DNA from: Heterobasidion occidentale
Taxonomy: Eukaryota; Basidiomycota; Agaricomycetes; Russulales; Bondarzewiaceae
Length of the DNA: 64,000 nt
Direction: 5' to 3'
NCBI GenBank assembly: GCA_039111635.1
Contig: JBCAQO010000006.1
Span: forward strand, 1,426,001-1,490,000
Positions 10,427 through 22,322 of the stretch are shown here, one piece after another. Below the pieces are notes generated by a model. That model saw only the letters and a list, made by a program, of their open reading frames with translations. It ran no database searches and had not been told where the DNA came from. Made by a program: the position numbers and the translations under genes. Within the stretch, counting starts at the first letter, position 1, and each line of letters opens with the position of its first letter.

Positions 10427-13302
10427 ATGTCTCGATTCTTTAGACAAGCTGATGACTCCGACTCCGATACCGAGGAGTCTGAGGAAGAGCTCATGACTAG
10501 CGACGACGATGCCGCTCCTACGAAAGCTGCACCCGCCGCAAAACCAGCAATGTCTCGATTCTTGAAGACAGCAGCAGGATCGGAGTCCTCCAGCTCATCG
10601 TCGGAGGAAGACAGTGACGAGGACAGTGACGAGGACGAGAGTGACGAGGATGTGAAGAAGGTGATCAAGAGTGCTAAGGATAAGCGCTTGGACGAGATGG
10701 AGGCCACGGGAAAGACCATGGATAATGCTTTGAAGATTAACGATTGGGTCGCTATATCGAATGGTACGCTTGATTTATCATTTTTCTGTCCTTGATGTGT
10801 TTATTAGTTCTTCAGAGTTCGACAAACTTGTCCGCATGGTCCAGCGTCAACAAAATATGGCGCAGCCCGTACCACCCTTTTACATCCGCACTTTGACCTC
10901 GATGGAGTCGTCTTTGAATGCTGCCGTCGCAAACGAGAAGGAAGCTAAGAAGAAGATGAACGCTAGCAATGCTCGTGCTCTTACAGCTATGAAGCAGAAG
11001 GTGAAGAAAACCATCAAGGAGCACGAGAAAGAAATCAAGCAGTACCAAGCGGTATGAGAGTCAGACGGTTAGTTGTCATACGCAATTCCTGAATTCTGCG
11101 CAGGATCCAGAAGCGTTCGAGCGCAGCTATACCGCTGCCTCTGCGCCAGTACAAGAGATAGCTCCTCCCAAGGCCAAAAAGTCGAAAAGGCTTGACGAAG
11201 ACGATCTTGACGACGATTTTACCCAGGTCGGCAAGGGCGGAAAAATCGTGCAATATACTGCTGAAGGGATCTTTAAAAATCTTGCCTCTGTTCAGGAGGC
11301 GCGCGGAAAGAAAGTGAGTTACGTGGATTTGTGAATTCAATGGCAGCCGACCTCTTGTAGAATACAGATCGTGCGGATCAAATCCGGATTTTGGAGAGTC
11401 TGCTGGGGGTTGCTGTTACTTCCTATCAGCGGATCCGTGTCCTTCTAGGCTTGATATCTGCTCGGTTCGACTACAACTCATCAGTCACATCATATATGCC
11501 TACCGAACTCTGGCTTTCGGCACAGCGCGAAATCGATTTGCTTGTTTCCATCGTCACCACAGAGCCATCATACTCTGTGCAGGAAATAACAGAGGACTAC
11601 GACGAGCTTTTGGACCGCTCGCCTACTACAGAGAAGGACGGCGTCGTGCGAATCCGAGGGAGCATCATCAGCTTTGTCGACCGCTTGGATGACGAGTTCA
11701 CCAAGAGCCTGCAGCATTTCGATCCTCACGGCACAGAATACGTCGACCGACTTAAGGACGAGAAGGGCCTATACTGTACAATCTGCCGGGCTCAAGCACT
11801 TTACGAATCTACACAACAGCTGGAGCCTCTTGCGCGTGTAATCATGCGGAGATTGGAACACATCTATTCGAAGGTATGCGCACCGGCCATTGTATCTCGT
11901 ATTGGAAGCTCATAGCATTTAAAGCCTGACGCGGTGTTGAATGCTCTCGAGTCAGCGGTCGCTGCGTCGGATCTGAAACCAACCTTGATTCTCAGCTCTC
12001 AGACTAGCCCTGCCGCTCTCATCCACTCTCTCTGTGTACATCTATACCAATCCGGCAACACTATCCTCCGGACGCGTGCCATGCTCAGCCATATATATCA
12101 CCATGCCCTGCAGAACGACTTCTACACCGCCCGCGACATGCTGCTCATGTCACATTTGCAAGAAACAATATATTCAGCTGATGTTGCCACTCAGATCTTG
12201 TACAACCGTGGTGTGGTGCAACTGGGCCTCTGTGCTTTCCGGTGCGGTTTGATCAAGGAGGCTCAGGCTACGTTGCAAGACATTTTCACCACACAGCGAG
12301 TAAAGGAGCTTTTGGCGCAGGGTGTACATCAACAGCGGTTCCAGACTTTGACACCCGAGCAGGAGAAGGCAGAGAAGCAGAGACAGCTGCCATTCCACAT
12401 GCACATCAACACCGAACTCCTTGAGGCGGCGTTCTTGGTCTCGAGCATGCTTGTCGAGATCCCCATGCTCGCGAGCATCGAGTCTGAGGAGCAGAAGCGG
12501 AAGGTTATTTCGAAACCCTTCCGTCGCTTGTTGGACTTTGCAGACCGACAGATCTTCACCGGCCCTCCTGAAAGCACAAGAGATCACATCATGCAGGCCA
12601 GCAAGGCGCTACAGAACGGCCGGTGGGAGCTCTGCCGCGACCTGGTCCAAGGCATCAAAATTTGGGGTCTTATGCCTGAGGCTGATTCTGTCAAGGAAAT
12701 GTTGGCCAAGTGAGTTGGTTTTGTTATTGTTTATAGCAGGCACTGATGTTTCGGCACAGGCGCATACAAGAGGAAGGTCTCCGTACTTATCTCTTCACCT
12801 ACGCACCCCACTACAAGACCCTCTCACTTTCCCTCCTCTCCCGCACGTTCTCCCTTCCTTTGCGCACTGTCACGTCTATCGTTTCGAAAATGATTTGGAA
12901 TGAGGAGCTTCCAGCATCTTTAGACCAAGCCGCTGGTGTAGTTGTCTTCAACCGTGTCGAGATTACACGGCCACAGCAGCTTGCACAGATGATCGCGGAG
13001 AAGGTCGGCAGCATGGTCGAGCAGAACGAGAAGACGCTAGACTTCAGATTGGGTGGGACCACAGGATGGGGAGACAGAGGCGACGGCGCAAAGGGCGACA
13101 AACGCGGCGAACAAACGCAAGGGGAGAGACGGGGCCGTGGTGAACGGAGAGGCGGTTCGGGCGCTCGTGGTACGTCGAAACGATTTTTTCTTGATCAGGA
13201 ATATTTTACTGACCTTCAGGTGCAGGTGCTCGTGGTGGACGAGGTGGACGATTTGCTCAGGGACTGGGGAACCAGATGCCCGCTTCCCAGAGGGCACGAT
13301 GA
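10427..13302 (+). CDS. NIP1: Eukaryotic translation initiation factor 3 subunit C
   Basis: Seven exons (10427-10763, 10816-11051, 11104-11313, 11361-11873, 11925-12709, 12760-13169, 13220-13302) join in frame to 857 residues, close to yeast Nip1 and human eIF3c. The N-terminus MSRFF plus acidic Ser/Asp/Glu tracts is the eIF1/eIF5-binding tail. The middle is the helical eIF3c_N region. The PCI domain falls in the last third ([16 protein letters not shown] ... [20 protein letters not shown]). The C-terminus is an Arg/Gly-rich tail (GARGGRGGR). It is part of the 40S-bound eIF3 core. The last acceptor offers two in-frame AGs (13219 and 13225), so two isoforms differing by two residues are possible. 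Convergent with eIF2B-gamma, 206 bp between stops. Confidence 0.97.
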
Positions 13303-13508
13303 TTGGATGATGCGTTTGGCCGATTGTTTCGTTGGAACTTTTGCTGCATTCTGGCGATTCATGTATTGCGCGGTTATTTTATACATGTTTTTTTTACTCT
13401 TCTTTGACCAATGCAGGTGAATGTTTGATCTTGATATGGTGCAGATATGATGGTCTTCAATCGTACAACCTTTGGTACCGCTTCAATCGTACAGGAGTGT
13501 GTTTTTGC

Positions 13509-15504
13509 TCATTCTTCGCTATCGTCGCTGCCGCTGCCTGACTCATTGCTCTCTCCCTCTGATTCGGAATCCTCTTCGGGTGCTGCAGTCCAGTCAGACA
13601 CTTCGAGCTTCTCGTTCTTGTAAGTTTCTGAAGAGCCGTGATTCAGTATATATTCATGTCTGTCATTTTCCCAGTGAAAGAGAAATCGCTTACCGCCAGC
13701 GTCCACTTCATAGCCTGCCTGGGTTAGACAGCGCACAAGCTCAGCTTTTGCGCCAATTTTCGTGTCCTTCCCCAGAATGCATCCGTCGAGTTTAACCCTT
13801 TGTTCCATAATAAGAAAAAGAGCAAATGGTCAGCAGGTGACACCACACCACGCAAAACACCAACGGGCATACCCATCCTCGACAACGCAATGATCCAGCA
13901 AGATACATCCAACGATCTTAGCCATCTTTCCGATGACGCAATGATTTCCGATGACCGAGCGCTTGATACTGGTGCGCTCACCGACTCGCGTCGAGTCGCC
14001 GATCATCGAGTCACTTGAAATTTGCGACTTCGCGTCGATGAGAGTGCGGTTTTCTGGGTCTGTTGGCAGAGCATAAGGCGACTTCCCGAGGAACTGAAGA
14101 TGTGGTACAAAGGATCGCTATGTCAGAAATGCATTGAGGACATAAAGTGGGGGGATGCGTACACGGCGATTGAGCTCGAGTAGTGTTAGAGGTCGTTCGC
14201 CCGCCCCATGAGCCCGGCTGAGATGCGATGGACGACAAGCCCAACGCGCATGCTCGCGGGTAATGCCTCGTCGTCGTCTGTATCCGTTGGCGAGGGAGGC
14301 ATGGATAAGGAGATGGGTTTTTGAGAAGGGGAGTCGGATTGATTTGCGAGGCCCGACATATGCGAAACCCTGACGCGCGTTGCGCGTGGTTGGAGGGTAG
14401 AATGACGCAGAGACATCGCTTGCGAGACGTTATTAGAGATTGGGTATAGGACTGTATCATATGTTGAGATATTGACATAGGAGAGAATGAAAATGGGCTT
14501 TACCACGACTGTATTTGATGCTTCGTCCTTTGATAGTGAAGTTTACACAGCCATGGGACAAACTCTTCTCGGAAAGAGTCAAAGCCGGGCTTTTGAATGA
14601 GTACGTCGAGCACCGCGCGCCTGCAGACGTAGACATGCGAGTCTTGATAATGTGAGGATAGATTCGTCTTGGGGTATCTAGTAGGCTCGTCAAGAAGGTC
14701 AGAGGACAACGCGGATTCGAAGAGTACGTACTTTGATAGGAGAGCCATTCGAATCTCCAGCTCCTCCGAGTTTCGGTCAGCATCATCTAGCGTGTCTACA
14801 TGCAAGAGGGTTCCGATATGATCTTCCCAGATGATGGGTGTCATCGAGTTTGAAGAGCCCCATTCCTCCGGTAAGGTGCTTTTATCAGGACGCGATCCTT
14901 CAAACCAGCAAGACGTCATTATAGAGCCATCCACGTTAGATTCTATTCGAAATTTGTTAAGAAGAGTAGTCAGAGGCAAAGACTCTGGCGGAACGAGGTC
15001 ACACGGAAGAAGGATGAAATCTTTCTGAATGCGGCTGGAAAAGTGTCGGAGGATAGCGCACGTTCCGGGGGAGAATTCCTCGGACTCATCGAAAGTCTGT
15101 AGATCGACACGGAGCGACGGGTATGATGATGATGAAGTGTCGGAGTGAATGTGATGAGATATGGCCGACCGGTGAGTAGTTGGACAGATGAGCAGGACGT
15201 CTGCGAGAAAAATGAGAAGAGACAGAATATATACCCAGAAAAATACACACCAGTGATTCCAGCCTGTTCCAGCCAAGTTAATGGATAATCGATCATGGGC
15301 CGGTTGGCGATGGGGATGAGGGCTTTTGGACATGGTTCATCGCCGTGGTTGCTTGTGAGCGGGAGTAGCCTGTAAACATTAGTAAGCACATCTTGTAGGA
15401 AGCAAATTTGGTTGAGAGTGGACTTGCTCGTTTCCGAATCCCGCAAGCACGATAGCTAGAAATTCGCGAGAGGCGAGTTTTGTGGTAGATGGCTGGAAAT
15501 CCAT
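13509..15504 (-). CDS. GCD1: eIF2B gamma subunit (frame disturbed in exon 5)
   Basis: Exons read leftward: 15504-15428, 15369-15251, 15200-14732, 14677-(14504 or 14547), 14451-14163, 14093-13873, 13797-13694, 13627-13509. The N-terminal nucleotidyltransferase-like domain shows KALIPIANRPMIDYPLTWL. Then come VGLVVHR and a left-handed beta-helix of hexapeptides (IGDSTRVGERTSIKRSVIG, LDGCILGKDTKIGAKAELV), and the conserved tail NEKLEVSDW followed by an acidic end. It is part of the guanine-nucleotide exchange factor for eIF2. The first intron (15427-15370) is GC-AG with donor GCAAGT. In exon 5 the frame hits TAA at 14188-14186, while the family sequence continues one base back (LLTLLELNR), so one base appears missing. 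The exon 4/5 junction also lacks a clean canonical in-frame solution with a short intron. Confidence 0.88.
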
Positions 15505-15652
15505 GGTTTTGTCCAAGGCCGCTTGAAGTGACTCGGGCACCTCTATAACTAGGGTTTGCAACAACTGATCTAGGGTTAGGGCTCTTCTAAGAAGTCATGC
15601 TCGAATCACAGCGGTTCAGTGGCGGTTCGATGTGTGTGCGCTGCCCTGAACG
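15505..15652. promoter_or_regulatory. Shared divergent promoter, GCD1 / KIC1
   Basis: 148 bp separate the two start codons, which face away from each other. Both promoters and 5' leaders must fit here or overlap the genes. A direct repeat of CTAGGGTT-like sequence sits near 15550-15580. Confidence 0.5.
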
Positions 15653-18600
15653 ATGAACCAGCCCTCCGTGCATCAGCTCTACCAGCGCCTCGAGACTGTC
15701 GGAAAAGGCGCATACGGTTCCGTTCACAAGGGCAGGCATATTCCTACAGGAAACATCGTCGCTCTCAAAATCATCGACCTCGACACAGCAGACGATGATG
15801 TCGACGACATACAGCGCGAGGTGGCTCTTCTGACACAATTGCGTGACGCCCCAAACATCACAAAGTACTACGGGTGCCATCTGGATGGTCCGCGCGTATG
15901 GATCGTCATGGAGTTTGCCCAAGGAGGAAGTGTATTCAACTTAATGAAGGCCTCCCCAGACAACTGTCTCGAGGAAAAATATGTTGTCATCATCGTTCGC
16001 GAGGTCCTCCTCGCTCTCAGCTACCTCCATAAATCGTCCATCATTCACCGCGATATCAAGTCTGCCAATGTGCTGGTCACTTCCTCGGGCAAGGTCATGC
16101 TATGTGATTTTGGTGTTTCAGCTCTTCTCGCGACCACTTCTAGCAAACGGAGCACCCTTATCGGTACTCCATATTGGATGGCACCGGAGGTGGTTCAGCC
16201 TGTACCTGCATACGACACCAAGGCGGACATATGGAGCCTGGGCATCATGATATACGAGATGGTCAAAGGCAGCCCTCCACATTCGAACATGGTCGCCGCA
16301 CGCGCCATTCAGCTTATTCCGAAAGTCAAACCACCCCGCCTTGCCGAAACGGAGGGGTCGAAGGACCTTCGAGACTTCATGACATTCTGCCTCACAGAAT
16401 CTCCAAACGATGTACGTGATCTTTCGGACCCTCTCGCTGCTAATATTCATTATTTTCTCAGCGATTACCTCCAGAGGAGCTATTGAAGACGAAATGGATC
16501 AAAATGGCCGCCAAGATGCCTGTCTCCATACTCAAGGAACTTCTCTTGCGCTATGAGACTTGGGTGAAAACGGAAGGAGGCTCGTCAAGCCTTTCAGAGC
16601 CTCTTCCATGGGAGCAGGAAGAGTGAGTATTTCCATTGAGATCCGACGAATTACTTCTTAAAAATCTCCTGTAGCCTTGACGACGTTGACGATAACTCTT
16701 GGGAATTTGACACCGTCCGTGGGCGCTCCTCAATGCTTCAAATCGAAGACAATGACAATCTAGCTAGCTTCGCTACTGTTCGTCCGTCACCTGCCAAATT
16801 CCCGACATCTCTTCGTGTCCTCTTTGACAACGACGTCTCAAACACCTCTGATCCATTTCGAATACCTGGGTTCGGTAACGGTGGGGGTGGCCCCTCTGCC
16901 AGTCCATCCATATCCACCCCACCGTTGGCGCTTCCAAATACTATATCCTCTCCACCTGCTCGTGATAGAGGGGCAATCAAACGAGCAATGACGACTGACG
17001 GCATTCTGGATGATGTACCCGCATTGAACAAGGCAACGTTCGCCTTTCCCCCTCCCGCCACCCCTCGTGCACGATCGCGGATGGGTACAAATGCATCCAA
17101 TCCCGTCGAGGGAGGGATTTCTGACCCTTTGGAGTCAAACAGAGAAAAGTCTTCCGCCCCGACATCTCGACGGGGCCGTCATGTTGGCGATTCATCCTTG
17201 ACTGATTTCAACTTTCCAGCTACAGGTTCAAACGCTACCAAGGCCGGTCAAACATTTCGTGATATTCGTTCGAGCCGTGGTCCAGCAGACATTGAGATCC
17301 CCCCCAATCTTCCGAAACATCTCTCGAACTCGGGCCCTCTCCGCTTCCACCTGTTTCCGACTCGAATTTTACTACAGCATCATCTTCCTTAACCACCACC
17401 GACAGCCGTGCCTCTTCTCGGAATCGCTCCCAGAGCGGCGTCCCAAACTCTCGCTCGCTGCATCCTCCAGCAACAGATGATAAAAGAGTCAATGAATTTC
17501 ACTTTCCTGCAATTCCTTCACCCTCGCCTCCTGGTTCTGGGTATAGCTCTGGGCGGGATGAACATAGTTCGACCCTCCCCCCCACATCGAAGACCCACGA
17601 CAGAACATCCCCCACACACGCTAGTGTGTCGAGCTTGACGACATCTCCACAAAGCGTTCATCACCCCACGCATTCGTTGGATGTCCCGCTATCCGTCGGG
17701 CTTCCGCGTAGAATGCCCCCTCCAGGATCACTGCCTCCGCTGAACTCGATTGTTCGCTCGCGCTCAGCGACGCCGTCTGATGGCCATATCGCTGATTATA
17801 ATATCTCTCCCCACCCCGGTAGATCAGTCCCACCTTCGCGCAAACCAAGTCTTAGCCGGCTGGCGTCGGTGGCTGTTATGGAGACTGTGCAGCCGCCGAT
17901 GACGCCACCCACGAAACCGTTCGCGACTCCTGTGCGGAAGAGAAGTGGAAGTTCTACTAGTGGTATGAGTGACATCACGGGTCTGCCTGGATTGAAAGAC
18001 GTATTGAAGGTACGTATCACGTTTTCTCACTTTTCGATGCACTTCTCTCTTCACGCGTGGCAAAGCGCCCTTCGTCTTTGCTGATTCGCTCATCCCCCAG
18101 ATACCGTCTCTCAGCTCAGAACATCACCTTGGAATGTCTGCAGATCTTCTACCACCATCACCTTCCGCCGTCGTCACCAACATCCGCCTGTACAATCACA
18201 CTGCGAGCAATCTAAGCACATTCACAACGCCGTCCGATCCGACACCAACCTTAACATCATCGCCCTTACCGAACGTCGACAACAGTGAATCGACAACAGC
18301 TCGTGGTTTGCCAACAATTACAACTCGCTCACCTCCGCATTCTTCCCATCCGACAGATATCTATTTTCCACCATCCGCAGTGCCCTCATCTTCTCCCAAA
18401 CGTTCCGACATACATCGACGGAATGGATCGCTAGCTACAGACTCCTCAATGTCAAATTCATTGCGAGGTCCAACGGTGCGCTCGCTAGATTTTGTGGCGC
18501 TCATGTCATCCCACGACGAGACGCACGCGGAGCTGGCGAGGATCGTTGACGATCTGGCGTCCTGGCTCAGTGTTACCGAACAAGGTCTGACACGTATGCT

Positions 18601-18718
18601 AGAGAACGCGAGCGAGGACCGCATCGAGGAGGAGCAGGAAGAACTCGCGGGCACTGATATAGAAACGACGGACATGACATCTGGCCGAAGTTCTCCAGCA
18701 TTGGCTCTGGACTACTGA
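15653..18718 (+). CDS. KIC1: Ste20/GCK-family kinase of the RAM pathway (Kic1/Nak1-like)
   Basis: Exons 15653-16411, 16462-16622, 16675-18009 and 18101-18718. Catalytic domain in residues 10-265: GKGAYGSVHKG, VALKI, HRDIKSANVL, DFG, GTPYWMAPE. It is followed by the DNSWEFDTVRGR stretch typical of fungal Kic1/Nak1 kinases. In yeasts this kinase activates the NDR kinase Cbk1/Orb6 to control polarity and cell separation. The long Ser/Pro tail holds three F-x-F-P motifs (residues about 429, 485, 582) and an H-R-R-N-G-S site (857-862). The frame breaks at a run of seven C (17299-17305): adding one base makes the whole gene open at 957 residues, and the Ser/Pro-rich protein continues seamlessly. 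This is probably a base-call or recent indel. Confidence 0.92.
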
Positions 18719-18910
18719 CTCGGACCGCACGTAACGGGATATTCTTCCGCCTGAAATTTGACTGCAGGTGCGCGCAAGTGTAACAATCATCATCTAATCA
18801 TACATCCTTCCACGATCCCACCTGCATGTCTCCATTAGCATCTCATCCACATCCACATCCACATGTATTCTATGTCACGAGATTCTCATGCTCGAATCCG
18901 ATCTACGGCT

Positions 18911-19773
18911 CTAAATGTAGTTGTGTGCCACCAGATAGTCAGCGATTATCCGCACGGCCTCGGCGACTCCGCAGTCGTCTGTTTTGATGTGGATTTCTGG
19001 GTTCTCAGGGGCTTCATAAGGCGCGGAGATACCTGTGAATTCTGAGCGTATCACATTCTGTCAGCAATCGCCCTCATCGAGTGGGGCACGCGATCCAAGT
19101 GCACACCTTTGATCTCTCCTGCGCGAGCCTTTTTGTAAAGTCCTTTCGGATCTCTCTGCTCGACAGTGCTGAGCGACGCGTCAACAAAAACCTCGACGAA
19201 GCCCAAGCCCGCTTTATCGTGGATCTCGCGTGCGACGAGGCGATCGACGCGGTACGGCGATATGAACGCGGTGAGGGTGATGCACGACGCGTCTGTGAAT
19301 AGTTTAGATACCTATGGAATTACAGGATGAGCGCCTTGTTCTGAAAGACCATTTTACAAACGATGCCAATGCCCACTCACCTCGCCGATTCGCCGAATAT
19401 TCTCGTTACGCGATTTTTCGTCAAATCCCAGATCTTTGTTCAACCCAAACCGAACATTGTCGCCGTCAAGGCGGTAAGTGAACTTGTGCAAGTGCAGAAG
19501 GTGCTGCTCGAGAGCGCAGGCGATGGTGGACTTAAAGTAGGCCAATTCGTGGTGAAGATCAGTTCACCTCAAATCGTGAAGAAAAGTGTCGGAGTCAGCA
19601 TACCTTGCCGCTCGCACTTAGTCCGGTCAGCCAAATAGTAACGCCCTTCTGTTTGAGAAGGTCGACGCGTTCTGCAACGTCCACAGAGCCTGCCGGAGTG
19701 GCAATCTGTTAGATAATTTGTCTGGAAGGCAAAGTCCGGACAAACCAGGATGAAAGGTGATGTTCGTAGACAT
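18911..19773 (-). CDS. MET14: Adenylylsulfate (APS) kinase
   Basis: Exons read leftward: 19773-19746, 19689-19604, 19530-19381, 19311-19107, 19041-18911, joining to 199 residues with all phases matching. P-loop GLSASGKS, then [35 protein letters not shown] and the C-terminal DYL region: a textbook single-domain APS kinase. It phosphorylates adenylylsulfate to PAPS with ATP in sulfate assimilation. N-terminus [10 protein letters not shown] is standard. Convergent with KIC1 (193 bp between stops). A CACGTG box lies about 120 bp upstream of the start, a site type used by Cbf1 to control MET14 in yeast. Confidence 0.96.
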
Positions 19774-19895
19774 GGGTGATGAGAGGGGAATATTGATGTA
19801 CGGTAATACAGGGTGATGGTAATATTTATACAATTGGAGGTGGACACTGAAGCTGAAGCGCTGGAGGAGCGAAATCAAGGTCTTTCGGTGAAGCA

Positions 19896-19901
19896 CACGT
19901 G
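19896..19901. promoter_or_regulatory. CACGTG E-box upstream of APS kinase
   Basis: A perfect CACGTG palindrome in the 220 bp divergent interval between APS kinase and the trypsin-like gene. In yeast the bHLH factor Cbf1 binds RTCACGTG upstream of MET genes; here the flanks differ (ACACGTGCA). The role is inferred. Confidence 0.4.
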
Positions 19902-19993
19902 CACGGCCCCTAAGCTCCCCTAAGTAGTCTCCGTGGCTGACCAACACAGAAGATTGCACTCGTAGCCCCTAAGTGACCTGTCTATCTCTGTCT

Positions 19994-21733
19994 ATGTCGT
20001 CCAATCCCTCCGCCGTAACCTTCGCCAGCGAGGCCACCGTTGTCTCCGAGCACGGCCCGACGTGTACGAGAGGACGTCCTATTATAACGGTATCACTGGG
20101 GACGGCGACCACCCGGAACTCGTTTACCGCTCGGACTTTCTCACTACACCCTTTCCCAAGCCCGTCGGCAGACACGCCCACATCCCCGTCAAGTCGCTCC
20201 GCGGAGTCTTCGACACCCCGCTCAATGGTGTCTGGGATACTGTCGGTCCCCGATCTGTGACCTGATCAAGGCTCACGAGATCCACTGGTCGTCCGTCGAC
20301 CCTGCCCGCTTCTTCACCCACGGGCCGCCGGGAGAGGAGGCGAAGGGGAGTCTCGGTCCCGTCGTCATCTGGGTCGGCGTCTTTCCCGGTTCTACCTCCC
20401 CCGATACCGCCCACGATGTCTCCCAAGAGATCCTTAAGCTCCTGCTGAAGAACGGAGTCGAAGATGCTGTTGTGGAATGGCGCGAGGCGGTCCCGCAGAG
20501 GCTGGCAGGCCCCCCCTTATGCGCCATGTCGGCAGCGGCAACGCCACCCATCGTGTCCGTCACTTCCTCACTGCTCTTCTCGGTGTTCCCCTTGCGACCG
20601 AAGAGATGGAGGAGGAGGATGCCCAGGGCACTCTTACCCTCTGGTTCCACGAAAACAAAGACAAGGACGGCAACCCCAGCAACAAGGTTTATGGCGTCAG
20701 CAATTGTCACGTCCTGCGCAAGCACACCAACGTCGATTACGAGCACAGAGGCGGCGCACCCATGGACTACGTTCGCGTTTGCGGAATGCGTCGGTTCCAG
20801 CGCGGCCTCGACGATATCACAAAGGCCATTGCTGATCACGGCATTCTCGCTGACCTTTGGGCCCGAGATATCGTCAAACTGCAGGCGAAGGAGGGGCAGG
20901 ACCAGGAGGACGCGAGAGAGATACGGCGGATTCGAAGCAAATTAGACGACGAGAACGAAGCTATCGCCGATCTCGAGGCCCTCTACGATCAAGTCATGAA
21001 AGAATGGTCAAACATCAAGCTCCATCGCAACATTGGACACGTCCAATATGCTGAAGCCATCACGGTCGACGAAGGCGGCACCCGATATACCTCGGACTGG
21101 GCTGCGTTCTTGGCTGCTCAGGCGAAGGTCAAGGATCAGTTTGAGGGCAACGTCGTTGATCTCGGTGCGTTTCGACTTATCTTTCTCGCATTTACCTCGT
21201 CGATCGAAAACAACTTTATCCAGGGTCCAAGTATTCACCTCAAGACCTTACAGATATATTTTATCCTCTCGGTAATGGTCCAACCACGTTCAAGTTTCCC
21301 GAGGGGAGGAAGCTCCGGATCGAGGGCTGCGCCTCGAAAGAGGACTTCGCCAACCCTGCCGAATTCGACAGCGAACGCCAGCGCTGCCTTATCGTCGGCA
21401 AAGACGGCAACGCTACCGACCTCACCGTCGGACGTTCGCCGGCCTAGTTTCGTTTACTCGGAACGAAGTTGGCATCGAGTCCGTCGAGCTCGGTATCTAC
21501 AACTCGGGCAACAAGACTGTCGAAGTCTTCTCCGCTAAAGGAGACTCGGGCTCCCTCGTCTGGCACATGATGAACGGTAAAGCTCGCATCGTTGGACAAC
21601 TCCACTCTGGACACAACAAGGGCGGCTCAACCAGCAACCATGTACGTACTGCACCCCTGGGTGGTACCTCCTGAAGCAGGTCAAGAAGAGATTCAAGTAC
21701 GCCGACTTCTACCGTACGACCTGGTCAGCTTAA
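19994..21733 (+). pseudogene. Trypsin-like (S1 fold) protein with five frame breaks
   Basis: Coding potential runs from ATG 19994 to TAA 21731-21733 with one GT-AG intron (21165-21223), but needs five frame changes, each consistent with one missing base: near 20055, 20250, the C run 20510-20516, 21433 and 21643. Adding five bases gives an open 561-residue frame. Visible parts: WDTVGP, FFTHGPPGEE, VVEWREAVPQRLAGPPL, SNCHVLRKHT (candidate catalytic His), a helical Glu/Arg region, then GDSGSLVW (candidate nucleophile Ser) and QLHSGHNKGG. The His and GDSG features suggest a chymotrypsin-like fold; the Asp could not be placed. No premature stop comes from substitution, so this may be an intact gene with sequence errors rather than a dead one. 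Function unknown. Confidence 0.65.
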
Positions 21734-22276
21734 GAGTAGCATTTACGGCTGTAAAGGTTTGTCTCTTTCTTCCGCCTCATACTTCCGTACACATGGCTGA
21801 CGAACGTCGAAGCCAGCGTCTTCTTCTGCGGCCCTTAACCTCCACTATGTCCCCTTTCTTTAGTTCTCACTTGTCGACTGCGAATCATCCACCATCCCAC
21901 ATCCCTGACTGCGTTTCTTCCCCATTCCAACCTGTGCCGGAGAAGTATCTAGTGAGGAACAGATAAGTGCACGGCCCTGCAAGAACCGCCGTGGGGACTT
22001 TACAGGGGAAGAAACCGAGGGGGGGCCTTCCCAAGGTTGTTGCGAAACGATCAACTAGGCATGCGACAGCGGGGGCAAATGCAACTATCATATAGAGCTG
22101 GACTAACCGAGTCTTGCTGTAATCTCATTACCATACGGCGCATACTACTCGACTACGTAGCCTTGTAGTGTCTCTGATAAAATACCATGCCTGGTAATGA
22201 CCATTTACTCTGGTGTGATCTATAATTTATTACCATTGATTGCGTATCTATCTAATTATTAATGATTTTGTGGGAT

Positions 22277-22322
22277 ATGGCCAGGGATGGAGACGAGGGA
22301 AGAGAATGGCCAGGGATGGAGA
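22277..22322. repeat. Two copies of a 17-bp unit, 29-bp period
   Basis: ATGGCCAGGGATGGAGA occurs at 22277-22293 and again at 22306-22322. This looks like a small tandem duplication in non-coding DNA. Confidence 0.8.

Noticed and set aside
15505..15564. Upstream in-frame ATG at 15564 for eIF2B-gamma
   Set aside because: It adds 20 residues without family support, while ATG 15504 begins just before the conserved FLAIVLAGFG strand.
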